64,000 bases of DNA from Marinobacter szutsaonensis (GCF_039523335.1 NZ_BAAAFC010000001.1:496001-560000), one strand, 5' to 3'; shown: positions 1 through 8,830, numbered from the stretch's first letter. The notes: generated from the letters alone by a model not told the origin. Program-made: numbers and translations.

Positions 1-1
1 C

Positions 2-175
2 CTGAACAAGGCGGCGGTGTACCCTTTCGGCCACGAGAAATACACCCTCGGCATCAGCGCAATGACCACACTCAAGCGCAGCGACTGGGGCATGACCTAC
101 GGCCTGGACCCGGCCATGGTGGGGGATGAAGTTACCCTGCGATTCGGCTTTGAGGCCTACACCGACGGTGATTGA
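2..175 (+). CDS. YceI-family protein, C-terminal fragment
   Basis: An open frame enters from the left edge (first codon at 2) and stops with TGA at 173-175, giving 57 residues. The tail pattern, with a Tyr-Pro-Phe-Gly segment, an Arg-Ser-Asp-Trp-Gly motif and Val-Gly-Asp-Glu-Val near the end, fits the C-terminal strands of the YceI lipocalin-like fold. Family members are small, often periplasmic proteins thought to bind isoprenoid-like lipids. The start and any signal peptide lie outside the window. The assignment rests on this tail only. Confidence 0.6.
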   Translation: MNKAAVYPFGHEKYTLGISAMTTLKRSDWGMTYGLDPAMVGDEVTLRFGFEAYTDGD

Positions 176-324
176 CTTGTACCCCGCCACTTTGTGAACT
201 TCTGCACATTTCAGACACATTTCGTTACATTTTCTGATCAATCTTTTGCCGGTCCGCACTGCGGGCCGGTATGTTTATTGTCCAATAGAATTGCATCCAA
301 ACAACAAGAACAGGGAATCCGGGC

Positions 325-1389
325 ATGGCCGGAAAGGCACTTCTTATCGTGGCTGTCGTATCGGCATCGGTGGCGGGCACGGCGGCGCTGCTGTCCGCCG
401 ACAACCGGGGAAGTTTCCTCTGGTCTGCCGGGCCGGCAGTCACATCCGCCAAACCGCCAGAAACCCACGGCCGGGCTAAAAATGCAGCAGTAAAACCGAC
501 CGCTGACGTCAAAGCGCCCGCCGCATCCGTGCTTGGCGTCGCCTTCGCCAGTGCCGCCGATCAATACGGCCAGACCGTCCGCTATCCCCCCTGGTCGGTC
601 CCCCTGACCAGGGAACAGGCCGAGGCCTACAACGGCAATCACTATCAGCCGGTCTCCCTGCCCCTGGACGGCGACGGTCAGTTTACCGTCAGCCTGGACA
701 AGTACCGGTTTACCGAGGGCGACACCATTGTCATCGCGGCCTCCCTGCAGGGCCCGCAGGTGTTTGGCGATCAGCTCAGCGCCACCCTGGAACCAGCCAA
801 TGAACGCAAAACCGTTGCCTCCACGCAACTACAGGCAGAGGGCAAGGGTTACTACGAAGGCACCCTGGCGGCTGAACAGGATCCCGGTGAGTACCGCCTG
901 ATCGTGGAGGCCAGCGTGGACGGCAGGTCGGTGCGCCATGCCAGCAGCCTGACTATCGAACCGTTTCTGGGCGATTTGCACGGGCTCGACAGCGCCTATG
1001 TCAGCAATAACAACCTGGTCCTGCCGCTGAAATTCTCACCGAAACATGAAGGCTTCTATGCCTTTTCCGCACAACTGTTCAATGGCAATGCGCCCATTGC
1101 GCAACTGCAGGCAGAGAAGCGGCTGAGTACCGGCAAACAGACGATCGAATTCCGGGCCCACGGAACCGTCCTGGCCAACCGTTCGATCTCTGGACAACTT
1201 CAGCTGCGCCACATCCAGATACGCCAATTACCCGCCAGGCCTGGTGACCGGACTCACTACGGCTTCGGACCGGAAGACGGCTACCGCTTCTCGCCGCCGG
1301 ATCTCGATGATCTGACTGACACACCGGCGGCGAACCCCGAATCAGAACAACGGGCAGCCCTGCTCAGGAAGCTGGCCGACAAGTTCTGA
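325..1389 (+). CDS. Exported protein of unknown function (possibly DUF4785-like)
   Basis: Protein of 354 residues. The first 25 or so residues form a hydrophobic segment ending in small residues, so it is a signal peptide or a single membrane anchor; the rest would be periplasmic. After a Pro/Ala/Lys-rich linker (about 30-70) comes a region rich in beta-strand patterns, including a Gly-Asp-Thr-Ile-Val stretch of the kind seen in Ig-like or macroglobulin-like domains. A purine-rich AGGGA about 8 bases before the ATG supports the start. The gene ends about 105 bp before a secreted lipase-like gene on the same strand. Resemblance to DUF4785 proteins is from memory and uncertain. I tested the idea of a lipase chaperone and found none of its hallmark motifs. 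Confidence 0.6.
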   Translation: MAGKALLIVAVVSASVAGTAALLSADNRGSFLWSAGPAVTSAKPPETHGRAKNAAVKPTADVKAPAASVLGVAFASAADQYGQTVRYPPWSVPLTREQAEAYNGNHYQPVSLPLDGDGQFTVSLDKYRFTEGDTIVIAASLQGPQVFGDQLSATLEPANERKTVASTQLQAEGKGYYEGTLAAEQDPGEYRLIVEASVDGRSVRHASSLTIEPFLGDLHGLDSAYVSNNNLVLPLKFSPKHEGFYAFSAQLFNGNAPIAQLQAEKRLSTGKQTIEFRAHGTVLANRSISGQLQLRHIQIRQLPARPGDRTHYGFGPEDGYRFSPPDLDDLTDTPAANPESEQRAALLRKLADKF

Positions 1390-1494
1390 CCGCAGGGCCA
1401 CGGACCCTGCACCGGCTGACGCCGGGCTGTACCGCCGAAAACAGCGGATAAACGTCTTTTGACAACAATAATTCAGCAAAGACGGAGCAACACC

Positions 1495-2583
1495 ATGACA
1501 ACAAGAACGCAACGAAGTGCCTGCAAGACCGGGCTGGCCATCGCCATGGTCGGTAGCCTGTTCACCGGTTCCGCCCAAGCCCAGCTGGGCGGCCACAACG
1601 TCATTCTCGTCCACGGTTTCATGATGGACGATCTCTCTGACCCGCCTGCCAGCTTCGAAGAGGTCCAACAGGCCGGTGCGGATAACTGGCGGGATTTCTG
1701 GCTCAGCCGCGCGGAAGCCCGCATCGACTGGGCCAGCAATGGCAGGGTCGAGGGAACCATTGCTCAACAGGCCTACCAGCAGCTGCGCGAAATCAGCCAG
1801 CAGGGTCTGTGCAACAACTACTGCATCCTGGTGACCCACTCCACCGGTGATCTTGTCACCCGGTACCTGCTCGAAAACCAGGCCCGCTGGCTGCAGTCCG
1901 AGGGATTGGCTCCCCTGAAAATCCTCACCAGTATCGACCTGGCCGGTGCCGGTGGCGGCACGGAACTGGCGGACCTTGCCATGAGCATTGCCTACAACGA
2001 CAGCTGGTACAACTGGGCGACCAAACAGGCGGTAAAAGCCTTCACCGGGATTGATCCGGAACCCGGCAAGATGGGCGTGGTCAACGATCTTCAGACCAAC
2101 ACCGCCCGCAATCTTGCCGTCAGTCCCAACAGTATTCCGCGCCTGCGGTTCGTGGGTGGCGGTTCCTCCTACGGCGGCATCACCAAACCCTTTATCGCCG
2201 GTACGGATGACGGCGTGGTACCCACCCACTCCGCCTGTGGCGCCACCAGTGCCACCGGGATTGATTCCTGCTCCGGCAGCATCACTCTGGCCGGAAAGGT
2301 TACTGGCACCAACGGCCCAGGCGGCCTGTACTACAACCACTACCCGGTGCTTATGAGCGAAGGGGTTTCCCACGGTGGCGTGAAGGGCACGGAAACCGGC
2401 AACATCTCGGTGCCCGTGGTCAACAACTTCAATCTGGGTGATGTACAGGTCGACTTCGCCAGCCGGACCTATTACCAGCGCGCCTGGTGGCAACTCTGGG
2501 GCGATGGCGACAAATACATCGAGGTACCCGGTTCAGACCAGACCGATATGTCGAGCCTGATCTACAGCACTCTCAGCTACTGA
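1495..2583 (+). CDS. Secreted lipase-like alpha/beta hydrolase
   Basis: Protein of 362 residues. The ATG at 1495 is preferred over upstream in-frame codons because GGAG lies 7 bases before it and it opens a clear signal peptide ending Gly-Ser-Ala-Gln-Ala (about residues 24-28). An oxyanion-type His-Gly-Phe motif follows near residue 40 (ILVHGF). The likely nucleophile is Ser116 in THSTG, where the first Gly of the usual GxSxG elbow is Thr. Plausible acid and base are an Asp in GTDDGVVP and a His in VSHGG near the C-terminus. Expected substrates are esters or triglycerides in the periplasm or medium. The precise subfamily is not recognised. Confidence 0.75.
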   Translation: MTTRTQRSACKTGLAIAMVGSLFTGSAQAQLGGHNVILVHGFMMDDLSDPPASFEEVQQAGADNWRDFWLSRAEARIDWASNGRVEGTIAQQAYQQLREISQQGLCNNYCILVTHSTGDLVTRYLLENQARWLQSEGLAPLKILTSIDLAGAGGGTELADLAMSIAYNDSWYNWATKQAVKAFTGIDPEPGKMGVVNDLQTNTARNLAVSPNSIPRLRFVGGGSSYGGITKPFIAGTDDGVVPTHSACGATSATGIDSCSGSITLAGKVTGTNGPGGLYYNHYPVLMSEGVSHGGVKGTETGNISVPVVNNFNLGDVQVDFASRTYYQRAWWQLWGDGDKYIEVPGSDQTDMSSLIYSTLSY

Positions 2584-2668
2584 GTCGCTAATGGTTTGAA
2601 GGATATACGGAAAGCTCCCGGCTCAGGGACGAGCCACCCTGCCCTCGACTAAACGCCACTTCCCTTTT

Positions 2669-2682
2669 TAGTTTGCAAACTA
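2669..2682. promoter_or_regulatory. Perfect 14-bp palindrome before the EamA gene
   Basis: TAGTTTGCAAACTA is a perfect inverted repeat 43 bp before the ATG at 2725. It is directly followed by TATACAT, which could be a -10 element. The position suits an operator for a dimeric repressor, perhaps of the MarR type. No regulator gene is adjacent. Confidence 0.45.
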
Positions 2683-2724
2683 TACATTGGGCCGTTTTTC
2701 CTCGTCGAATAAACCGGGTACCCA

Positions 2725-3687
2725 ATGACTGACGCCCATAAATCAGACCTGCTCCTGGTGGTTGTCACCCTGCTTGCCGCCGTCAGCTGGATATTCTCGA
2801 AAGAAGCCATCCTGCTGATGCCGCCGCTGATGTTCATGGCTGCGCGCTTCCTGATTGCGGGAATTTTCCTCGCCCTGTTCGCGCACAAGGCGATACTCGC
2901 GCTGAACGGCGACCAGATCCGCCGGGCCGTGGGCGTGGGCCTGGTCTTCGGTATTGCGATGAGTTTCTGGATCATGGGGCTGGTTAACATTGAAAGCATG
3001 GGCGAAGGCGCCTTCCTGACCAGCCTCGGCGTGGTCATCGTGCCCATTATTGCCCGACTGGTGTTCCGTGAGCCCCAGCCGGCCAGCACCTGGCTGGCCA
3101 TTCCGATTGCCGTATCCGGCCTGGCCCTGTTGTCACTGAAAAACGGTTTCCGGCCCGAGGCGGGGCAACTGTTTTTCGTGGTGGCCGCCACCATTTTCGC
3201 CCTGTACTTCACCCTGAACACCCGGGCTGCCAACCAGCGAACCGTGATCAACCGTCGGGGCGAAACCGTGGAAAAGCACCGGGTTCCGGCTCTGCCGCTA
3301 ACCGCACTCGCACTGCTTACCGTGGGAGTGGTGACCCTGGTTGAGTCGGCAGTGATGGAACCGTGGCAGCCCACATTTGCCGAGCCGGCTCCCCTGCTGA
3401 TCTGGTGGGTGCTGGCCAGCGCCATCATCGGTACCGCCGGTCGCTTCCTGGTGCAAACCTTTGCCCAGAGTATGTCTGCCCACAGCCATGGCGTGGTGAT
3501 CCTGGTGCTTGAGCCGGTCTGGGTGGCACTGTTTGCCGCTGGCTGGTTCGCAGAGACCATGGAACCCCTGCAACTGGCCGGCTGCGGACTGATCTTCGCC
3601 GCCCTGATCGTGAACCGCTGGGCCGCCCTGAGCCGGGCCCTGAAGGACTGGATGCGCCAGCGCCGGTCCGGAGAAAAATCCGCATAA
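2725..3687 (+). CDS. EamA/DMT-family membrane transporter
   Basis: Protein of 320 residues with about ten hydrophobic segments arranged as two repeats, typical of drug/metabolite transporters of the EamA family in the inner membrane. The C-terminal repeat carries a Pro-Val-Trp-Val-Ala-Leu-Phe helix common in this family. A short charged C-terminal tail (Lys, Arg rich) follows. Substrates of EamA proteins range over amino acids, their analogues and metabolites, and nothing here narrows it down. The gene stands alone, with its own palindromic promoter region upstream and tRNA-Val downstream. Confidence 0.85.
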   Translation: MTDAHKSDLLLVVVTLLAAVSWIFSKEAILLMPPLMFMAARFLIAGIFLALFAHKAILALNGDQIRRAVGVGLVFGIAMSFWIMGLVNIESMGEGAFLTSLGVVIVPIIARLVFREPQPASTWLAIPIAVSGLALLSLKNGFRPEAGQLFFVVAATIFALYFTLNTRAANQRTVINRRGETVEKHRVPALPLTALALLTVGVVTLVESAVMEPWQPTFAEPAPLLIWWVLASAIIGTAGRFLVQTFAQSMSAHSHGVVILVLEPVWVALFAAGWFAETMEPLQLAGCGLIFAALIVNRWAALSRALKDWMRQRRSGEKSA

Positions 3688-3693
3688 AAGTGG

Positions 3694-3722
3694 TTGACCA
3701 CCACCCTCAAAATCCGTATCTT
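3694..3722 (+). promoter_or_regulatory. Sigma70-type promoter of tRNA-Val
   Basis: TTGACC at 3694-3699 and TATCTT at 3717-3722 are separated by 17 bp, about 20 bp before the tRNA 5' end. This is a good match to the housekeeping promoter consensus. Confidence 0.65.
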
Positions 3723-3742
3723 ACGTCCCCGTTGCAGGATAC

Positions 3743-3819
<77 letters not shown>

Positions 3820-3840
3820 ATCCTGCCAGAGATTCTGAAA

Positions 3841-3870
3841 GCCGTGCCGGGAAACCTGCACGGCTTTTTT
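3841..3870 (+). terminator. Intrinsic terminator after tRNA-Val
   Basis: A GCCGTGC/GCACGGC stem (3841-3847 with 3858-3864) is followed by TTTTTT. It is placed about 20 bp after the tRNA end. Confidence 0.85.
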
Positions 3871-3917
3871 CTTGCCTGATCTTGCCTTGCGTTCGATACC
3901 GCCCCATTCTGTAGCCG

Positions 3918-4148
3918 ATGAAAAAACACGAGATAAGAACCCTGCGGGAAAAAAGCCAGGTCGACTCCGTCAAGATCGTCAGATCGCCGTCGGATGCAAG
4001 CGAGTGGGTCGTGCTCATTAAAATACTCGGCGGGCAAAGCTTTTTCCTGATTTCTGACGATGACGAGGTGTGCAGCTACGCATCCCTGGATACCGCAGTC
4101 TCGGAACTGGATGCGCTGGGATTCGCACGGGCTGAAGTTCTTTTTTAA
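3918..4148 (+). CDS. Small conserved-looking protein of unknown function
   Basis: A 76-residue soluble protein, acidic in its middle (Asp-Asp-Asp-Glu) and without a signal peptide or membrane segment. It lies between the tRNA terminator and the pseudouridine synthase on the same strand, and ends 25 bp before the latter's start. The pattern of alternating hydrophobics suggests a small alpha/beta fold. I do not recognise a family. Codon usage resembles its neighbours, which supports a real gene. Confidence 0.55.
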   Translation: MKKHEIRTLREKSQVDSVKIVRSPSDASEWVVLIKILGGQSFFLISDDDEVCSYASLDTAVSELDALGFARAEVLF

Positions 4149-4173
4149 TCTGTCAAGAGTCCTACCCTGCGCT

Positions 4174-4983
4174 ATGCGAACCACCGTCGACCTTACCCTT
4201 GCTCAGGACCAGACCGCTGTAGATGCCCTAGCGGAAGGCTCCGGGTTGCCCAAACAGCGGATCAAGGATGCCATGGCGAAGGGCGCCTGCTGGTGGATGG
4301 TCAAGGGCAAGCAGGTGCGCCTGCGCAAGGCCAAGCGCGACGTGAAGGCAGGCGCCCGTCTGCAACTGTTCTACGACGACACGGTACTTGCGAGAAAGCC
4401 GGAGCCGGCGGAGCTTCTGGAAGACCTGGGCCGTTATTCGGTGTGGTTCAAACCCCACGGTATGCTGGCCCAGGGGTCCCAGTGGGGAGACCATTGCAGC
4501 CTCTTGCGATGGGCGGAGGTTTCACTGAAAAAGCCATGCTTTCTCATTCACCGCCTGGATGCCGATGCCGCGGGCTTAATGCTGATCGCCCATGACGCCA
4601 AGGCCGCCGGGGCATTATCACAGTTATTCTCGGGAAGATCGGTTACCAAGGTCTATCACGCACGGGTAACCGGATTACTGGAGGCCAAAGACCGGATCAT
4701 TGACGCACCCGTGGAAGGAAAAGCGGCCATCAGTCACATCACCACTCTGGCACTGGATGAGCAACAGCAGACAACGCTGCTCAGGGTCCGGATCGAAACC
4801 GGCCGCAAGCACCAGATCCGCCGCCACCTGGCCGGCATCGGCCACCCTATCGTGGGTGATCGGCTCTATGGCAAGACCGCCCCGGTTCCCCTGCAGCTGC
4901 TTGCCTGGCTTCTGGAATTCGACTGCCCCATATTCCGTCGCCAGGTGTCATTCCGCCTTCCTGAAGCCCATTACCTACAGTGA
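4174..4983 (+). CDS. RluA-family RNA pseudouridine synthase
   Basis: Protein of 269 residues. The ATG at 4174 is chosen over an upstream in-frame one at 4060 because the earlier part overlaps the preceding gene and lacks family similarity. An N-terminal S4-like basic segment (about 20-65, Lys/Arg rich) is followed by the catalytic domain with IHRLDADAAG, where Asp129 is the expected catalytic aspartate, and later GRKHQIRRHL and HPIVGDRLYG, both family signatures. It isomerises uridine to pseudouridine in rRNA or tRNA; the target site cannot be told from sequence alone. The 3' end overlaps the convergent regulator gene by 9 bp. Confidence 0.88.
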   Translation: MRTTVDLTLAQDQTAVDALAEGSGLPKQRIKDAMAKGACWWMVKGKQVRLRKAKRDVKAGARLQLFYDDTVLARKPEPAELLEDLGRYSVWFKPHGMLAQGSQWGDHCSLLRWAEVSLKKPCFLIHRLDADAAGLMLIAHDAKAAGALSQLFSGRSVTKVYHARVTGLLEAKDRIIDAPVEGKAAISHITTLALDEQQQTTLLRVRIETGRKHQIRRHLAGIGHPIVGDRLYGKTAPVPLQLLAWLLEFDCPIFRRQVSFRLPEAHYLQ

Positions 4984-5538
4984 TGCGGCCGACCGTGCGG
5001 CCTGGTCATACAATCCCGAGATGCCCCGGAGGAAGCTGGCAATGGAGCCAAGGTCGGTATTGGAAAAGCCAAGCGTCCGTAGCGAGTCCACCAGGCAGTT
5101 TTCCCGAATCTCTGCGTAAGCCTGGCAGATTGCCTCACCCTTGTCGGTGATGGAATAGAACGTTTCCTTGCCACGGCGCTCCGAAATCACAACCTCATGC
5201 TTCAGGAGCTTCTTGAGTGCGTAGGTGACAGTGTGGGTATCCTCCACGTTCAGCACCAGGCAGATATCCGCCGATTTTTTAGACCGGCCGCGATGGTTCA
5301 CGCTGTGCAACACGAGGATATCAAGGGGGCTCATGTCAGGAAGACCCGCCGCGTTCATGCAGCGCACCATCCAACGGTTAAAGGCATTTCCCGCAACAAT
5401 CAGCCCGAATTCAAGCTCGGAGAGTTCGGCTGCACGGCCCGACAGGTGTGCCGAGGACACAATCGGCCCTACGCTTCTTGCGCCTGGCGGCTCTTCCCTG
5501 CCCTGTTCGGTCAATTCCTTGTCTGCGCTTTTCTTCAT
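4975..5538 (-). CDS. Winged-helix (MarR-like) transcriptional regulator
   Basis: Protein of 187 residues from the ATG at 5538; an upstream in-frame codon at 5589 would add 17 residues of poor quality. The core (about 60-150) has the MarR-type winged helix: Leu-Asp-Ile-Leu-Val-Leu-His, a helix-turn-helix around DICLVLNVEDTHTVTYALKK, and a wing with Glu-Arg-Arg-Gly-Lys-Glu-Thr. It is the last gene of the TRAP transporter unit, 73 bp after dctM, so it probably senses the transported compound or a product of it. The ligand is unknown. Confidence 0.7.
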   Translation of the reverse strand: MKKSADKELTEQGREEPPGARSVGPIVSSAHLSGRAAELSELEFGLIVAGNAFNRWMVRCMNAAGLPDMSPLDILVLHSVNHRGRSKKSADICLVLNVEDTHTVTYALKKLLKHEVVISERRGKETFYSITDKGEAICQAYAEIRENCLVDSLRTLGFSNTDLGSIASFLRGISGLYDQAARSAASL

Positions 5539-5610
5539 AGGCCCACCACGACGATCCTGTTCGATACCACAAATAGCCTGCCCCGCCACTCGGAGCAGGC
5601 CGTGAGTCTA

Positions 5611-6915
5611 TCAATTCCCCATCTGACTGGGTAGGTAGGTAACGATGTCCGGGAAGATGGTGATCAGCAGCACCCCTGCCAGCAGTAGCAGGAAGTACGG
5701 CAAAGCAGCCAACGCCACCCGGATGATGTTTTCACCAGTCAGACCCTGAATCACGAACAGATTGAATCCCACAGGCGGCGTGATCTGGCTCATCTCCACC
5801 ACAATTACCAGGTAGATGCCGAACCACATGGGGTCGATCCCGGCAGCCTGTACCATTGGCAAAATCACGGAAGTGGTCAGAACCACGACCGAAATACCAT
5901 CGAGGAAGCAGCCGAGCAGTATAAAAAACACGGTCAGTGCCAGCAGCAGCATGTAGGGGGACAACTCCAGGGTGTTGATCCAGGAAGCCAGGTCCCTCGG
6001 AATACCGGTGAAGCCCATGGATACAGTCAGAAAGTGGGCACCGACCAGAATGAAGGCGATCATGGTAGACGTTTTCACTGTCCCCATCAGTGCCTGACCG
6101 AAAGTCACCCGAGTGAGAGAACCACCGCGCCAGGACAGCAGGTGCGCCAGTGCCACACCCACCGCAGCTGATTCCGTGGGTGATGCCAGCCCGGCATAGA
6201 TAGAACCGATAACCCCAACGATCAGCAAAACAACAGGGATCAGAGGCTTGCTGCGCCGAATCTTCTCCGCCAGCGGCAGAGCCTCCTCCTCGTCAGCGGG
6301 CACGCCAGAGGGGTTCAGCTTGGACCAGATGGCAACGTAGCCGGCGAACAGCACCATCAGCAGCAAACCGGGAAGAATACCGGCCACGAACAACCGGGCA
6401 ATGGACTGCTCGGTAGCGACACCGTAAACGATCAGGATGATGGACGGCGGAATCAAAAGGCCCAGGGTTGCCGATCCCGCCAGCGTCCCCAGGATCTGCT
6501 TGCGGTCGTAGCCACGCTGGGTGAGTTCCGGCACCGACATTTTCCCGATCGTCGCCGCTGTTGCTGCCGACGAGCCGGAAATCGCGGCGAAAATACCACA
6601 GCCAATAATGTTGGTGTGTAGAAGACGGCCGGGGATGCGACCCACCCACGGGGCAATACCTGTGAACATTTCCTCGGAGAGACGGGAACGGAACAGTACC
6701 TCGCCCATCCAGATAAACATCGGCAGAGCAGCCAACTCCCACGAGGCGCTGGCACCATAGAACGAAGTTGCCAGACTATAACCCACCGGGGTGTTGCTGA
6801 AAAAATGCATGGCAGCAAGGCCGGTCGCTGTGAGGGCAAAAGCTACCCACAGCCCGGCGCCGAGCACAATCAGGAGCCCTGTCAGGAGCACCAGGCTCAT
6901 CCAGATCATGTCCAT
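5611..6915 (-). CDS. dctM: TRAP transporter large permease subunit
   Basis: Protein of 434 residues with about 12 hydrophobic segments, matching the DctM family in length. The family-typical stretches SGSSAATAATIG near residue 110 and TPPVGFNLFVIQG near residue 375 are present. It forms the Na+-coupled channel of a tripartite ATP-independent periplasmic transporter together with DctQ. It starts 4 bp after the dctQ stop, consistent with one mRNA in the order dctP-dctQ-dctM-regulator. Confidence 0.93.
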   Translation of the reverse strand: MDMIWMSLVLLTGLLIVLGAGLWVAFALTATGLAAMHFFSNTPVGYSLATSFYGASASWELAALPMFIWMGEVLFRSRLSEEMFTGIAPWVGRIPGRLLHTNIIGCGIFAAISGSSAATAATIGKMSVPELTQRGYDRKQILGTLAGSATLGLLIPPSIILIVYGVATEQSIARLFVAGILPGLLLMVLFAGYVAIWSKLNPSGVPADEEEALPLAEKIRRSKPLIPVVLLIVGVIGSIYAGLASPTESAAVGVALAHLLSWRGGSLTRVTFGQALMGTVKTSTMIAFILVGAHFLTVSMGFTGIPRDLASWINTLELSPYMLLLALTVFFILLGCFLDGISVVVLTTSVILPMVQAAGIDPMWFGIYLVIVVEMSQITPPVGFNLFVIQGLTGENIIRVALAALPYFLLLLAGVLLITIFPDIVTYLPSQMGN

Positions 6916-6919
6916 GGTG

Positions 6920-7459
6920 TTACTCCTGCGGGGCTTCGTCTTTGATGCGGGTGAGACGGCCGGTGATCAGCCCGACAAGCGCATCGATCAGCGCAATCAA
7001 CAGCCAGACCAGTCCGACAACCATAACGGTTTGAGGAATCCAGAGCGGCACCGGCACCATGCCGATAGACAGATCTCCGAAGTCATAGCTGTCATAGGCC
7101 AGCAATACGCTGAACCAGATACCGTAACCGGTGATCGCCGACGCGATCACCGTTACCAGAATGTCCAACGCTCGCTGGACCTTCTCCGGCAGGGCTCTGT
7201 GCAAGAGGTCCACCCGGATGTGGCCACCCACTGTCAGTGTGTAGGCCAGACCGGTAAACGTGGCCCCCAGCAACAGAAACCCCGCCAGTTCCGCCAATCC
7301 GGGAACCTGCAGGCCCAGGGAGTTCATCCCCAGGGTCAGCAGGGCCTTGTCGAGAATTCGCCCCGACACCTGCAACACCACCATTACCATGATGATGAAA
7401 AGCTGCAGCGCCGAGATGTATCCGCCAAGGCGGTACAGAGTGTCCAGAAACCTGCGCAT
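6920..7459 (-). CDS. dctQ: TRAP transporter small permease subunit
   Basis: Protein of 179 residues with four hydrophobic segments, as expected for DctQ. It contains the signature-like pattern Gly-(x)-His-Ile-Arg-Val-Asp-Leu around residue 85. It couples to DctM in the inner membrane. It lies between the binding protein (40 bp upstream) and the large permease, so the whole tripartite system is encoded here. Confidence 0.9.
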   Translation of the reverse strand: MRRFLDTLYRLGGYISALQLFIIMVMVVLQVSGRILDKALLTLGMNSLGLQVPGLAELAGFLLLGATFTGLAYTLTVGGHIRVDLLHRALPEKVQRALDILVTVIASAITGYGIWFSVLLAYDSYDFGDLSIGMVPVPLWIPQTVMVVGLVWLLIALIDALVGLITGRLTRIKDEAPQE

Positions 7460-7499
7460 GTAAATGCTCCCGGATGGTTCTTTTCAGGCGTATCAGTAA

Positions 7500-8474
7500 T
7501 CAGCGAGTACGGTAGGCTTCGATGAGCGCTTTGCCGTCTTCGCCGGCACGCTCCAGCCACTCCTGCTCCATGGTGGCGCCAACTTCCTGCAGCCGCTCGA
7601 CCAGCGCTTCACTCGGCTCGGACACCAAGATGCCATTTTCTTCCATGATCTTGATCTTGGCAGCGGTTTCGGCCTTGCTGGCCTCCCAGCCCCGCTTTTC
7701 CGCTTCAGCTGCGGCGGTCTTGATGGCTTCTTGCGTGGACTCCGGGAGACCCTCGAAGGTTCGGGTATTGATGATCACCATGTTCTTGGGCAACCACAGC
7801 TGGGCGTGATTGAAGTGACTCAGGTAATCCCAGGCCCGGGTGTTAGCGCCGGTTGATGGGGATGTGATCATCGCGTCAACCCGACCGGTTCCGAAAGCGG
7901 TCGGGATATCCGGAACCTCGACCTGGGTCGGAACGGCACCAAACAATTCGGCAAGGCGCTCACTCGATTTGTTGTAGGCGCGCATTTTCACACCCTGGAG
8001 CTCTTCACCGGTTTCCACCGGGAATTTGGTGTAAATACCCTGGGGCGGCCAGGGCACCGCAAACAGCAGTGTCAGTCGCTGGCGCTCAAGGCGCTCTGCC
8101 AGCATCTCTTTGGAGGCCTGCCAAAGCTCCCACGCTTCATCGTAATCACTCGCCAGATAGGGAACGGAATCTGCCTCGAACAACGGGTCTTCGTTGGCCA
8201 GGCGGGACATGATCAGTTCGCCAATCGGAACGAGGCCACGGCGAACGGAATTCTTGATTTCGGGGTGTTTGATGAGAGAACCACCGCTGTGAACGGTGAT
8301 GTTCAGCTCACCATCGGTGGCCTCACGAACGTCCTCTGCAAACTCGCGGATATTGACAGTGTGGAAATTGGAATCGCCATAGGGCGTTGGCATATCCCAG
8401 TTTGTTTCCGCCTGTGCGGTTCCGATAGAAGCAGTCAGTGCGACTGCGGCAAGGTATTTCGCTTTTATTTTCAT
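7500..8474 (-). CDS. dctP: TRAP transporter periplasmic solute-binding protein (DctP family)
   Basis: Protein of 324 residues. Residues 1-22 form a signal peptide ending Gly-Thr-Ala-Gln-Ala. The mature part shows the DctP layout: MRAYNKSS with a conserved Arg that binds ligand carboxylates in many members (around residue 165), then TAFGTGRVDAMITSP and a long C-terminal helical region. The substrate is probably an organic anion but cannot be assigned. First gene of the operon, with a perfect palindrome 126-139 bp before its ATG. Confidence 0.9.
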   Translation of the reverse strand: MKIKAKYLAAVALTASIGTAQAETNWDMPTPYGDSNFHTVNIREFAEDVREATDGELNITVHSGGSLIKHPEIKNSVRRGLVPIGELIMSRLANEDPLFEADSVPYLASDYDEAWELWQASKEMLAERLERQRLTLLFAVPWPPQGIYTKFPVETGEELQGVKMRAYNKSSERLAELFGAVPTQVEVPDIPTAFGTGRVDAMITSPSTGANTRAWDYLSHFNHAQLWLPKNMVIINTRTFEGLPESTQEAIKTAAAEAEKRGWEASKAETAAKIKIMEENGILVSEPSEALVERLQEVGATMEQEWLERAGEDGKALIEAYRTR

Positions 8475-8599
8475 CTTTGCCTCCTCTTGGCCCGGTCACA
8501 TTCGGGCTTTTCGTGGTTGTTGTTGTGACAGCGTAAAGGACACACATCGCACGACGTGGCACATGTGTCTGTGCTTAATTTAGCCAAGTTAGTCGGCAC

Positions 8600-8613
8600 T
8601 GACAGCGCTGTCA
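8600..8613. promoter_or_regulatory. Perfect palindrome TGACAGCGCTGTCA upstream of dctP
   Basis: A 14-bp perfect inverted repeat with a central CG, a pattern typical of LacI-family operators. It lies in the dctP leader region, which also contains AT-rich runs (8614-8700). If the site is an operator, the TRAP operon may be tied to a sugar or sugar-acid regulator located elsewhere. The linked winged-helix gene at 4975-5538 is the alternative reader. Confidence 0.5.
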
Positions 8614-8830
8614 AACTTTTTGCCGCAAAACAATAGGTACTTTACCACCATTTTATCGACATTTTGTCTTTATTTTATTTTCAAAGATCAATTTTGATAG
8701 AACTGCCAAACGGCAGAATAGAAAAACCTGAAAATCGTATCGTCGAGATTGCGGCTTATTGCAGCAGAGCGGTGGGGTGCTATTCAGATGCCGGGGGACC
8801 AGGCTTCAGGAGAATGAGGCGGGGGGGAGC

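Noticed and set aside
325..1389. Idea that the protein upstream of the lipase is a lipase-specific foldase
   Set aside because: It has an N-terminal anchor like foldases but no trace of their conserved Arg-x-x-Phe-Asp-Tyr region. The lipase is also not of the family I/II type that needs one.
1342..2493. A 383-codon minus-strand frame opposite the lipase gene
   Set aside because: The plus-strand frame has a signal peptide and hydrolase motifs. The opposite frame is Gly/Val-rich without any known pattern.
8542..8568. ACACAT-N15-ATGTGT inverted repeat upstream of dctP
   Set aside because: Six-base arms with a long spacer are not significant by themselves. The nearby 14-bp perfect palindrome is a better candidate.
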